DNA of 64,000 nt, from contig OOIN01000043.1 in assembly GCA_900323505.1 (NCBI GenBank), positions 682,001 through 746,000 of the forward strand, read 5' to 3'. Every line of letters starts with the position of its first letter. Positions within the stretch are counted from its first letter, which is position 1. Of this stretch, positions 10,552-20,100 are shown piece after piece. The notes under the pieces were generated by a model. That model saw only the letters and a program-made list of their open reading frames with translations. It did no database searches and was not told where the DNA came from. This stretch comes from Ustilago trichophora. Lineage: Eukaryota; Basidiomycota; Ustilaginomycetes; Ustilaginales; Ustilaginaceae. The translations under genes and the position numbers were made by a program.

Positions 10552-13500
10552 ATGCAGCCACAATCCCAACAACCTCAGTCTTTCAACCAGAGCCTATCTC
10601 ACAGCGCCTCACCAAGTGATCGTGCCACTTCAGCCTCGGGCATCAAGACAGAGCAGCCTCAAGATGCCGCACAGTTCTTTCTAGCAGCCCAGCAGCGTTT
10701 CGACATGGGCAATCATTCCCCCTTATCAGCTTCGGCTTCTGCCGATCAGCCAGGCTCAGGCTACCAGTCCAGCAGTGCACAATCAGCATCGGGTGATCCG
10801 AATCCAGAGGGAAGCGCTCCTTCCACATCGACTGCCGGCTCTCGTCGCCCTTCTTCACTGGGAAGAAAGGTATCGGAAGGCCACCGCAGTCAAAAGCACA
10901 GATGGTCGGCCGAAGAGACGCAGGCGCTGGTCGATGGATGCAACAAGCACGGTGTCGGAAACTGGAAAAAGATTCTCTCAGATCCAGAGCTATCGGGCCT
11001 CTTCTCCGACCGAACAGCAGGTGACCTCAAGGATCGATTCCGAACTTACTTTCCTGACGCCTACCACGAGATGTATCCAAACGCAAAGACGCATCTCAGC
11101 AAGGCGGTCAGAGGTCGAGACGCAGAGGGCAAAAGCATCTTTGAAAAGGGAAAGACCAAAGAGCGTCGTCCGTTCACACCCGAGGAGGATGCTGCCCTTC
11201 GCGCAGGCTATCAACAGTATGGATCCCATTGGGCCTTGATCGCCAAGAATCCCATCTTCAACGGTCAGAGACGAGCCATCGATCTTCGCGATCGTTTCCG
11301 TAACGCTTTCCCCGAAGACTACGAACGGGCAGGCTTCAAGCCACGCCCATCCAAAGCTAGGAAGGAGCGTGGTCCAAGTGCTGCCAAACCAGGTCAAGGT
11401 CACGCGGCTAGATCAGGTCCATTTCCAGGTACACTCTCCGATCATAGCCTCTCCGAAGGTGCCTGGCGTGGGTCAGAGTATCCTTTGAGTGATACCACTA
11501 GCGATGGCCATCTCACCGATCACGGCAACCTCACCGACTACAGCTACTTTACTGACCAAGGCAATCTTACCGACCACGGAAACTTGACCGACGGTGGTCC
11601 CGAGCATGTCTTGTCTGGTCCATCCAGCGGCGCCAGCAGTGCCCTTGGTCGATCCAACTCGATGGGTCAGACTTTACCACGTCACATTTCAGCCCAACAA
11701 GCGCCGTCCGAGACTAGGAGCTTTGGTCAAGTGTTTGCACTGCAGCAACAGCAGCAGCAGTCGTCCATGCAGCCCAGACCACCTTTCATGTCATCCAACA
11801 CGGCACCATTGCCTGGATCAGGCTCACCCCTTCGTGCCACTGACATGGTTACTGGTCAATCGATCCACAGTCTCTTTGAACAGCTTCAGCAAGCCAGTCT
11901 CGAGGGACCCGGCACAAGCTCCGAGACCAGCAGTATTCGCGAGAGAGCCACCCCTCCAAGCGCAGGCGAAAGCGACATTGCACACCAGCAGCAGTTCCAG
12001 CAATTGCACCAACAAAAACTCTCTGCTCATGCCAAAGCTGCCTCCGCAGATGAGGCTCGTAGACAGGCTGGAAAGCAGATCAGCCATGACGGTGTCAGTC
12101 ACAAGAGGAGGAGTCATGCAGCACGAACAGGAAAAAACTCGGCCTTGGAGCGTCTGCCCTCGGTTCATGGACACCTCCATCACATGCACAGCCATGCCCA
12201 TGCACACGGTCATGGCTCAACGCAATCCAATCCTCACTCGAGACCACACTCGCAGTCCTCAAGTCAGCATCATTCGCCTGCAGGAGGTGCCGTGCCCATC
12301 CAGTCCGACGCTCGATTGTCGCCCTTGGGTCACGTCGAGTCGGCTCAGCCCGACGTCCTCGCATGGTTGAATCCTACAGGCCAGCCCATGATGCCAAATA
12401 GTGCCATGGACATTGATGAACAGCGAGTTGCTGCTGCACAAGGAGGCCCTTCGTCATGGTCTGCCTACAGCTCGAGCGCTAGCGACATTTCAGGGACCAG
12501 CCTAGGTGCATCTGCATCTGGCAGCTTTTCCAACAATCAGGCTCCCATCTTCGGGACGGGCATTGCCAACTTTGCCAATCCATCCGGCTTTGCATCACCC
12601 ACCTATCCAGGCTCGGCTGCTATCATGGTGCCCAACATGGGTGCTGCCTCTGATTCTTCCAACTCTTCAGCCACAGGCTCTCGCAGATCGTCGGCCGCTG
12701 CTGATCCTTTCAGCCAACAGCAACAGCTTCAACATGCGAATCTTAAGGCCCTCGGTGATCAGCAGACGACCGTGCGGGGTAATTTCATGGTCGATCCCAT
12801 GCAGAATTTCCTCGATCCTCTCTCCACAAATTCTCGAGACGCTGCACAGTGGAGCGTTGACTGGGATCTCGGCAGCATCTCGGATTCTGGCCTTCAAAAT
12901 GAAGATGTCAACGAATTGCTCGCTTCCCTTCCTCTATCCCATCATCCATGGGCTGGGGATCTTCACCACGGAGCAACTTCAGCTGGTGCAAGTGAGCAGA
13001 GCGGAACAAACCCATCCTTCATCGGTGCTTCTTCATCTTCGATGGCGTCATCTCAAGGACGCGGCCAGCCCGACACTGGCGGCAACTTGGCCGGGATTGG
13101 CTACATGGGTCCAGCACAGCCTGCAAATGATGCAATGCTTCGTCAACTCAACACGCTCAGGGACTCTTCACATCAGCATCTTCAGCAGGAGCAGCAGCAG
13201 GAGCAGGAGCAGCAGTCGACAGCAAATCAACCTACAAATCCCACTGGAGCTGAGGGTGGCGTGTCCTTTGCGACCGTCACGTACGGCGATCCCCTTGTCC
13301 GCGAAGAGAGAGAAGGCTCACCCGACTCGCTCGAGCTGCAAAGAGAGCAGACCTTCACTGCCAAGGACGTTGGCACACGATTTGTGCGCGACAACTATGA
13401 AGACAATAAGGATGATGAAGAGTCCGATGACGATCAGCGCCGCCGTTCGACCGATACGTTACGTCGCGCAGAAGGTGCGCTGGAACAAGCCCTCGAATCA

Positions 13501-14274
13501 GTCGAGGACACCCGTGCTTTGGCGTTTGCACAGCAGTTTCAGCGCGATGTGGACTCGGACGAAGATTCGGACGAAGAGGAAGCAGACGAAGACGGATACG
13601 AGGAGGACGAGGAAGACGACAATGAGCCCGACTACGAGCTAGATGGAACGGCATCCGACTACAATTTCCAGCAGGTGCTGGATGAGCTGCAAGCCTCGGA
13701 AGCGCCGCTTGGTAGCACAAGTGGCATTTCCAGTGACTTCTTTGATGGGCCATTCGGTGATGCAATGGGGGCAACTCCAGGCGCTCCTGGTGAGTCCAAC
13801 CTCAGCATCGATGGCAACGATCTGTCCCTATACCCAGACTTGGGCAGATCGCTGGCCGGGCGTCAGCAAGGTGCCGCCATGATACCGGGCATGCTGCAGA
13901 TCCAGCAATCTCCTGGCTTCTCATCGCATAGCTCTCCCATGGATGGCTCTCAAGGACAAGGTGGAGGACCAGCAGCAGCGGCTGCAGCGTCGATGAACCA
14001 GATGTGGAACTCTGGTGGCTTGCCTTTCGACCGAATGCAGCAGCTTTACATGGGCAACGACGGCGGCGTCGGGAACGTCGTCAACGCCAACGCCTTTGCC
14101 AACATGCAAGCGACGGGATGGACGTCGAGTCCCGGTGAGAATGCAAGCCCTGGGTACGGAATGACTCCGGGCTCAAACGGAAGCCGGGCGGGTTTCCGTG
14201 GCAACTTGAGCCAGGGCGGCGGTAGTGGCAACGGCAGCCCTAGTCAAGGCAATGGCTCGTACGGCCAACAATGA
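10552..14274 (+). CDS. TAY1: Double Myb/SANT telobox DNA-binding protein, TAY1-like
   Basis: 1240 residues, single exon. Two Myb/SANT modules lie at about 114-168 (KHRWSAEETQALVDGCNKHG, then GNWKKIL) and 204-257 (RRPFTPEEDAALRAGYQQYG, then SHWALIA). Each ends in a telobox-like third helix, DLKDRFRT and DLRDRFRN. Two tandem telobox Mybs in one chain is the layout of Yarrowia Tay1 and its smut homologue, which bind duplex TTAGGG-type telomere repeats. The rest is low complexity: NLTD repeats near 315-350, Gln and His/Ser runs, and an acidic block near 990-1035. In the second Myb the first tryptophan is Phe208. A transcription-factor role at internal telobox sites is an alternative. It is convergent with NCS2. 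Confidence 0.75.
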   Translation: MQPQSQQPQSFNQSLSHSASPSDRATSASGIKTEQPQDAAQFFLAAQQRFDMGNHSPLSASASADQPGSGYQSSSAQSASGDPNPEGSAPSTSTAGSRRPSSLGRKVSEGHRSQKHRWSAEETQALVDGCNKHGVGNWKKILSDPELSGLFSDRTAGDLKDRFRTYFPDAYHEMYPNAKTHLSKAVRGRDAEGKSIFEKGKTKERRPFTPEEDAALRAGYQQYGSHWALIAKNPIFNGQRRAIDLRDRFRNAFPEDYERAGFKPRPSKARKERGPSAAKPGQGHAARSGPFPGTLSDHSLSEGAWRGSEYPLSDTTSDGHLTDHGNLTDYSYFTDQGNLTDHGNLTDGGPEHVLSGPSSGASSALGRSNSMGQTLPRHISAQQAPSETRSFGQVFALQQQQQQSSMQPRPPFMSSNTAPLPGSGSPLRATDMVTGQSIHSLFEQLQQASLEGPGTSSETSSIRERATPPSAGESDIAHQQQFQQLHQQKLSAHAKAASADEARRQAGKQISHDGVSHKRRSHAARTGKNSALERLPSVHGHLHHMHSHAHAHGHGSTQSNPHSRPHSQSSSQHHSPAGGAVPIQSDARLSPLGHVESAQPDVLAWLNPTGQPMMPNSAMDIDEQRVAAAQGGPSSWSAYSSSASDISGTSLGASASGSFSNNQAPIFGTGIANFANPSGFASPTYPGSAAIMVPNMGAASDSSNSSATGSRRSSAAADPFSQQQQLQHANLKALGDQQTTVRGNFMVDPMQNFLDPLSTNSRDAAQWSVDWDLGSISDSGLQNEDVNELLASLPLSHHPWAGDLHHGATSAGASEQSGTNPSFIGASSSSMASSQGRGQPDTGGNLAGIGYMGPAQPANDAMLRQLNTLRDSSHQHLQQEQQQEQEQQSTANQPTNPTGAEGGVSFATVTYGDPLVREEREGSPDSLELQREQTFTAKDVGTRFVRDNYEDNKDDEESDDDQRRRSTDTLRRAEGALEQALESVEDTRALAFAQQFQRDVDSDEDSDEEEADEDGYEEDEEDDNEPDYELDGTASDYNFQQVLDELQASEAPLGSTSGISSDFFDGPFGDAMGATPGAPGESNLSIDGNDLSLYPDLGRSLAGRQQGAAMIPGMLQIQQSPGFSSHSSPMDGSQGQGGGPAAAAAASMNQMWNSGGLPFDRMQQLYMGNDGGVGNVVNANAFANMQATGWTSSPGENASPGYGMTPGSNGSRAGFRGNLSQGGGSGNGSPSQGNGSYGQQ

Positions 14275-14438
14275 GTCCACACATGAAAAGCGGCAATCAC
14301 ACGGCGGCAACCGCTCCACTTCGTCACAGCAGAAGACGACGGAAATCACATTGGAATAGCAAACGTCTTTCTAACAATCACATCGACCGAGAGTGAGACT
14401 GAATGTGTACGCTATCCGTCTAGAAACTCGACAAGCCT

Positions 14439-16496
14439 CTAGGCGTCATCGAGGAGAAACTCGTTGATCTGAGCCTTGATCTCTGACCTCTTCAATGGCT
14501 GTGGGGCAGAATTATGACTTCCGCACTGACCTTTTCCGCTTTGCGCAGCTTCGTCGTCATCCTCCCCGTCATCGCCTGCACTGACACCTCCGAGCACATT
14601 AGCCTCGACATCACGTATCTCGCTCTTTGACCGCAAAATATTATCCAACACATATGCCGGCAACAACGATCCCTGCCCCTCTGCCCCAGCTGCATTCGCT
14701 GGAGGAGCAAGCACTAGCAGACATGCATAGCACAAATGGTCGGCCAACACTATCCAACCTTCTTCCAGCCCCTCCTCCTTGTTCTGCTTTGCTGCTGCAC
14801 TGGGTGCCGTCTCAGCCAAACTGCTAATAGTAATATCTCTCTTCCAATGTCGTGCATTCGGATGCTGGGAAGGCATCCCACACAAGGCGCACCCTTTCTT
14901 CGTAGACCACTTAAAGCAACCCGCACTTGTCTGGGCCAACTTCATCCCTCTTGATCCGATTCTTGGCTCCTCCTTTGCCTTTGCTGTCAGGTTCAGATCT
15001 GCCATCTTGTCCTCGACCACCTTAGCAGAGCGAGATTTGAGGGGGACGCTGGGACCCACGCTCTGAAAACCTTGTGTTGAATGCGATACATCGCCATTGG
15101 GAGACGTGACAGGTTCATGAACGCCGGAGGACGAAGGGTTGTTGAGGACGAGCTTGCCACCAGTCTTTCCGATGGTAGTAACCGTACTAGCCACGCCTTT
15201 TTCCAAGTTGAGGATGAATGTCTCTGTCAACCTCGCAATGCTGGACTTGTCCATCAGGGGTACATTTCGGTTTGTATTCCCAAGCACATCTTTGAGCGAC
15301 ACTGTTGGGTGAACGACGTTCTGCACCGGCTCCAATTCGTCCAAACCAAGCGTTGAGGTGTAGAAGAGCACTTCTTGCAGCAGATGCCCCTTGAACGGAC
15401 GCACAACAAGCAAGTCGTCGATCCACGCTGCGTCGGAACCTTGAACAGGGAGTTTGTGACCAGCGCCCTTAGCCAGGTCCTCGATGAGGCGGATGGAAAT
15501 TCGCGTGGCGCTCTCGCCTAAGAGAAGTGCAGCACAGTCCAGTTTGCTTGCAGTGCGGCGGAGAAGGGTGGAGATCAGGAGCCTGTGGAGGTCCTCGATC
15601 CGGGTTCGGGCTGCTGAGGCTGCAGTGCGTGGGGTCGAGGGTGGGTGGAGGGAGGTGAATAGATCCTTGAGTGCTTGGGTGGGGTCGGTGATAGCGCCGG
15701 CGGAGCCAGACATGTGCTGTGTGTCTACGTCGGTCATCTTCCAAGGTACACCCGAGAACGTGTCGGAAGATCCACCAGCGCAGTAGATATCTTCGAGCTT
15801 GAGCGGGACAAAATGTAAATCTGAGCAGTTTTCTTCCTCGACCATGCGACGGGCTGCTTCGGTCCGGTTTACGCCCTCATCGTTGGGGATGATGGAAGAG
15901 TCGTCGATGTAAATGACAAAGATCTTACCGATCTCGTTGAATCTGCCTGCTGAGTTTGCTGCTCCCCTTTTCCTGAATGATGTAGTATCAGATTCGGTTG
16001 GGATGTCCATGGCTTCACCACGGGCCTTTGCCCTTCGAGCAGTGCGTGTGGCAAAGGACGTCTCCGGCCTGAAATACTGTGTCGCGGTCCTTAGCAGCGC
16101 ACGGGAGCTGGCACCACCGGAAAAGGCGATAGCAATGTTGGCAGAGACATTGACTTCGGCGTTACCTCCTCCGTTGTTGACCTGTTTAGCCCGCTTGCTT
16201 GTGCCGTTCCCTTCCAGAGCTTGTACGACAGATGAGGTGGATGCAGAGGCAGAGGTGGATGCGGCAAAAGAATCACTTGAAACGGCATCGACGTACTTGG
16301 CCAGACCTGCACCACGAGCGTATTCCAGACCAGACTTTGCTTTCTGATAAAAGACGGTGAGGGCGCAAGCCTGGCAGTAGATCGAATCGCGGAAGATGGC
16401 TATTGCTGGTTCGGCTTTGCATCGGACGCAGGTTGTGACGGAGGTAGGGTCGGATGCGGCTGGTGGGGCCGGGTCGTCGGGCTGTGGGCACGGCAT
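14439..16496 (-). CDS. NCS2: Cytoplasmic tRNA 2-thiolation protein 2
   Basis: 685 residues. The N-terminus has the paired cysteines CVRC (23-26) and CQAC (41-44), then SANIAIAFSGGASSRALL, the PP-loop position of the Ncs2/CTU2 family. The loop reads SGGASS rather than SGGxDS, in line with CTU2 being the less active partner. Further Cys pairs near the C-terminus (CALCG and CYAC) and the ending QINEFLLDD fit the family. With Ncs6 and the Urm1 sulfur carrier it 2-thiolates U34 of tRNA Lys, Glu and Gln in the cytosol. Its ATG is 307 bp from the KAE1 ATG on the other strand. Confidence 0.93.
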   Translation of the reverse strand: MPCPQPDDPAPPAASDPTSVTTCVRCKAEPAIAIFRDSIYCQACALTVFYQKAKSGLEYARGAGLAKYVDAVSSDSFAASTSASASTSSVVQALEGNGTSKRAKQVNNGGGNAEVNVSANIAIAFSGGASSRALLRTATQYFRPETSFATRTARRAKARGEAMDIPTESDTTSFRKRGAANSAGRFNEIGKIFVIYIDDSSIIPNDEGVNRTEAARRMVEEENCSDLHFVPLKLEDIYCAGGSSDTFSGVPWKMTDVDTQHMSGSAGAITDPTQALKDLFTSLHPPSTPRTAASAARTRIEDLHRLLISTLLRRTASKLDCAALLLGESATRISIRLIEDLAKGAGHKLPVQGSDAAWIDDLLVVRPFKGHLLQEVLFYTSTLGLDELEPVQNVVHPTVSLKDVLGNTNRNVPLMDKSSIARLTETFILNLEKGVASTVTTIGKTGGKLVLNNPSSSGVHEPVTSPNGDVSHSTQGFQSVGPSVPLKSRSAKVVEDKMADLNLTAKAKEEPRIGSRGMKLAQTSAGCFKWSTKKGCALCGMPSQHPNARHWKRDITISSLAETAPSAAAKQNKEEGLEEGWIVLADHLCYACLLVLAPPANAAGAEGQGSLLPAYVLDNILRSKSEIRDVEANVLGGVSAGDDGEDDDEAAQSGKGQCGSHNSAPQPLKRSEIKAQINEFLLDDA

Positions 16497-16803
16497 TCTG
16501 TTGAAAGTACCGGTGAGGTGGTTGTTTACCGTGATATAACGGCTGGTGGTAGGAGAGAAAGACGACAGGAGGCGTTGAGTTGCGATAAATCAGTGCGCTA
16601 CCTCGCCACCGTTGGACCATACAAGAAGAATGCTTCGAAGGTGTCGTATGTACAGTATTTCTCAGCTCAGAAAAATTTGGGTCACGAATTCGGATCTCGG
16701 AAAGGTGCCAAAAGTTGGTGCTTGGAAATCTCATGCCACTCTCTCTTTGGCTCTACTCTTCACACCTGCCCCTCATCCTCCAACAAGCCTGAACATTCCA
16801 ACA
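16497..16803. promoter_or_regulatory. Shared NCS2/KAE1 bidirectional promoter
   Basis: A 307-bp divergent gap holds both upstream regions. It contains GAAAAATTTGGG (16669-16682) and then ATTCGGATCTCGGA (16688-16701). The latter 14-mer recurs exactly upstream of IMP3, there too just after AAAATTTTGGG. The function of the motif is inferred. Confidence 0.6.
16688..16701 (+). promoter_or_regulatory. ATTCGGATCTCGGA motif (KAE1/NCS2 copy)
   Basis: Identical to 50854-50867 ahead of IMP3. It lies 103 bases before the KAE1 ATG. Variants of the same module are seen ahead of NOC4 and WDR89. Candidate transcription factor site; the factor is unknown. Confidence 0.45.
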
Positions 16804-18230
16804 ATGCCTTCACGTACACGAGTCCGAAAGCCTGATCCTCTGCCCTACCCAACACGGCCATACTTGGCTCTGGGCCTTGAAGGAAGCGCCAACAAGCTCG
16901 GTGCAGGCATCGTCCTGCACAAACCATTCGATCCTTCCACGCCATCCTCATCATCCTCTCCTGCTTCCTCCTCGATCTCCTCCCGTTCCGTCGGCCAGGT
17001 CGAAATCCTTTCCAACGTACGACATACATACGTCACGCCTCCCGGCTCCGGGTTCCAGCCCAGCGACACCGCCAAGCACCACAAGGAATGGATCATTCGG
17101 GTCATCTCTGAAGCCGTGCGTCGATCTGGCATCTCCTCCCTCGCCGAGGTTGACTGCATTTGCTATACAAAGGGACCTGGAATGGGTGCACCGCTCCAGA
17201 GCGTCGCTATTGTAGCACGGACGCTCGCATTGATGTACAACAAGCCGCTGGTTGGCGTCAACCACTGCGTCGGGCATATCGAGATGGGAAGGACCATCAC
17301 AGGAGCGCATAACCCCGTGGTGCTCTATGTCTCGGGTGGAAATACGCAAGTGATTGCCTACTCGGCACAGAAGTATAGGATCTTTGGTGAGACGCTGGAT
17401 ATCGCCGTCGGAAATTGCCTGGATCGGTTCGCGAGAGTGATTGGGCTCAGCAACGATCCAAGTCCAGGACAGAACATCGAAAAGGAGGCGAGGAAAGGGA
17501 CGAAACTCGTGCCTCTGCCATACACCACCAAGGGAATGGACGTGAGCTTGGCTGGAATTCTCAGCGCCACAGAAGCCTATACGAGGGATAAGAGGTTCAA
17601 GGCCAACCCAAAGGTCGACTACTCCGATGCCGCGGTGGGCAGCCTGGCCAATGGAGAAATCTGGACTGGAGAAGGAGGAGGAAAGCATATCGTCAACATG
17701 GCCGACGAGCCTACTCAGCCCGCTGCCGAAGAGCAGGGAACCTTGACGGATGCAGATGTCGATGTCTCACAATCCGGCCCATCTCAACTCGATTCCTCCA
17801 TCGACACCATCACCCCTGCCGATCTCTGCTTCTCTCTACAGGAGCACATCTTTTCCATGCTGGTCGAGATCACGGAACGCGCTATGGCGCATATTGGATC
17901 TAAAGAGGTGCTCATTGTAGGTGGTGTAGGTAGCAACCAGAGACTGCAGCACATGATGGGAGTCATGGCTAGCGAGAGAGGTGGAAGTGTTTTCGCAACT
18001 GATGAAAGATTCTGTATCGACAACGGGATCATGATTGCTCATGCGGGTCTTCTGAGCCATAGGATGGGGCTCGATACGAGCTTGGAGAAGAGTACCGTTA
18101 CGCAGCGGTTCCGCACAGATACGCCCAACATCACTGTAAGTGCTCATCGCCGCAAAGCCATTATAGTACAAACACTGACATCGTTTCCGTTTCTTGCTTC
18201 TCCTTTCTCGAATCTTAGTGGCGAGCTTGA
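16804..18230 (+). CDS. KAE1: KEOPS subunit Kae1, tRNA t6A37 threonylcarbamoyltransferase (two exons)
   Basis: ASKHA-fold enzyme. Visible are the opening [27 protein letters not shown], the metal-binding [10 protein letters not shown] (His154, His158), [13 protein letters not shown] and late [10 protein letters not shown] (Asp406). Kae1 attaches threonylcarbamoyl to A37 of ANN-decoding tRNAs within KEOPS. The unspliced frame wanders after PNIT. A GTAAGT donor at 18136 and a TTAG acceptor ending at 18218 give an 83-nt intron and a last exon of only 12 coding bases, TWRA plus stop, matching the family ending VTWR. Spliced length is 447 residues. Residues about 265-338 are a low-complexity insertion not found in the 386-residue yeast protein. 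The ATG at 16804 starts a conserved-size protein; 64 upstream in-frame residues look like leader. Confidence 0.95.
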
Positions 18231-18615
18231 TGGCAATGATACCGAAATATCAATTCATTCCAGATCCTGCCTTTGTGAGCGTCGTCCATTATTGCTATAG
18301 CTTGTGTGACTGGGTCATGACGTTGTGTAGGCGATTGCTGAGGAAATTGATGAGAGGAGCACCAAAAAATGCAGCGTGGTTGCACGAGCCAAGTTGGCTG
18401 CTCGAAATCCAGGGTCTTAACGCGCCCAGGTTTTTGGACAGGGTGTGCGTTGCGTGTTGGTCTTGAATTGTCAATGGTCCTGGCGAGAGCCCACCACCAT
18501 CCCTTGGCTCGACCATCATCACCTCGTCACACGACAAAGCAAGACCCTCATCGCGCTCGTTCTTCCGTCTGAATCGCACACGAGGCCCAGCGCATCGTTC
18601 TGCGATATTGCGACC
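18231..18615. other. KAE1 3' region and ATG5 upstream region
   Basis: 385 bp between tandem genes. Nothing coding is recognised. The segment must hold the KAE1 polyadenylation signal and the ATG5 promoter. Confidence 0.5.
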
Positions 18616-20100
18616 ATGAGCCAACCACCGCTTGCCAGCTCGCAGCAGCGTTCTGCATCAGCCGGCAATTATCCTTCCTCTTCGACACAGTCGACACCAT
18701 CAGCAGTCCCACTCGCTTCCAGCTCGGTCACAAATACACCTCTGATCGGCCATGGAACGCTCGGACCTGGCAGTCCACACTCAAACTTGCTCCCATCTTC
18801 ACCCTTCGCTGGCGGATTCACCTCTGCCGCAGCCTCTCCTGCGTCATTGTCCTTCCAGCATACTTATACAGCACAATCCACATCAGCCTTCCGTCGGCTC
18901 GTCTGGGAAGGCACTATCCCAATTTGCATCTCAATAGATCCAACAGATTTGCCGCCAGGATCCGACTCAACCATTGACTCAACTTACCTCGTCGTTCCGC
19001 GGATCAGCTACCTCCCGCTCATCGTGGCAGAGGTCAAGAAGAATCTGCTCGAGTTGGTGCTGGAACAGCCGGCGCTGAATGCGGTCAACGAAAAGGAACT
19101 CTGGTTCGAGTACGAGGGGCAACCGCTGAGGTGGCATTGGCAAGTTGGTTTGCTGTACGATTATCACACCGCCAATCCGGGGCGCACGGCCATTGCGTAC
19201 CAGTCTGCCAGCCCAAATGCTTCTGGTCTGGGGTCGTTACGGTCCGATGCATCGTCAATGGCGCAAGGGAATGCTGAAACGGCTGCTTTGAATGCAGCTC
19301 AGCCATCCAGACTTCCATGGAAGATCCGATTACGATTATCGAAACCACCCGTGGAGCGACTGCATAGCAACTCGGGGCTCGAATCGTGCAAAACGTCATT
19401 CATGTCCATGATCAAGGAAGCTGACTTTGTCCGCTACGGCTCAACAAAGAAAGTGGTCAACTTGCGCAAACAGGAGCAAGACACGCTCTGGGATGGCGTA
19501 GTATCGCACGACTACGAGCTGTTTTGGAGCATCGCGAATAAGCTGGTTCCCAACGCGACCGTATCTCACTTCGAGGCTGGTACAACGGCAACACCGGGTC
19601 GCTCGCCAATCGCTTCCCGCACGCTCTCCCTAAATCTTGGAGGAACCCATGATGAGCGCACAGCACCACCAGTCCAACGCAGCTTAACAACTCAGCCAAA
19701 CGAAAGCCAGGCAAGTCTGGCACCGAGTGTGACATCCACACTTACTACCACGTCTTCTTCGGACACGCCGAGTGGGACGACCACCCCTGGCACAGGGAAT
19801 GCGGTGCGCAGTATTCCCATCAGGATCTTCCTGCCAGACAATGCGCCTATCGTGCAGGAACCAGTGCCGCCAACTCTGGAAGATGGACGGGCGAATACGC
19901 TAGGCGCCGTTCTGTCTGCCCTATTCCCATTGCTCTTCCCACCACCACCGAGTTTCAGCAGCTTTCAGGGTCAGGCCAAGCCACTGGCCTATGCACTCGT
20001 GCAGGGTGTGAGGATGCCATTAGACGCAGAGATTGCTTGGCTGGGAAGTGCACTTGTCGGGCCCGATGGGTGGGTGGCGGTGGTCATTGGGCTGGTGTGA
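18616..20100 (+). CDS. ATG5: Autophagy protein 5
   Basis: 494 residues, single exon. After a Ser/Thr/Pro-rich N-terminal 90 residues come the ATG5 blocks: VWEGTIPICISIDP (97-110), SYLPLIVAEVKKNL (131-144), LWFEYEGQPLRWHWQVGLLYD (about 162-182), PWKIRLRL (234-241), then SCKTSFMSMIKEADFVRYGS. Lys267 in that last block is at the position conjugated to Atg12. The Atg12-Atg5 conjugate with Atg16 lipidates Atg8 on the phagophore. Low-complexity insertions (about 195-230 and 320-400) make it longer than yeast Atg5 (294). The start at 18616 avoids an upstream TTG/ATG extension of 57 unconserved residues. Confidence 0.95.
   Translation: MSQPPLASSQQRSASAGNYPSSSTQSTPSAVPLASSSVTNTPLIGHGTLGPGSPHSNLLPSSPFAGGFTSAAASPASLSFQHTYTAQSTSAFRRLVWEGTIPICISIDPTDLPPGSDSTIDSTYLVVPRISYLPLIVAEVKKNLLELVLEQPALNAVNEKELWFEYEGQPLRWHWQVGLLYDYHTANPGRTAIAYQSASPNASGLGSLRSDASSMAQGNAETAALNAAQPSRLPWKIRLRLSKPPVERLHSNSGLESCKTSFMSMIKEADFVRYGSTKKVVNLRKQEQDTLWDGVVSHDYELFWSIANKLVPNATVSHFEAGTTATPGRSPIASRTLSLNLGGTHDERTAPPVQRSLTTQPNESQASLAPSVTSTLTTTSSSDTPSGTTTPGTGNAVRSIPIRIFLPDNAPIVQEPVPPTLEDGRANTLGAVLSALFPLLFPPPPSFSSFQGQAKPLAYALVQGVRMPLDAEIAWLGSALVGPDGWVAVVIGLV

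Noticed and set aside
12506..13642. 378-residue frame overlapping the TAY1-like gene in another frame
   Set aside because: Same strand, shifted frame, low-complexity, explained by the GC-rich codon bias of the main gene.
17169..17177. Exact PRE nonamer ACAAAGGGA
   Set aside because: Lies within the KAE1 coding sequence (codons of YTKGPG), so a regulatory role is unlikely.
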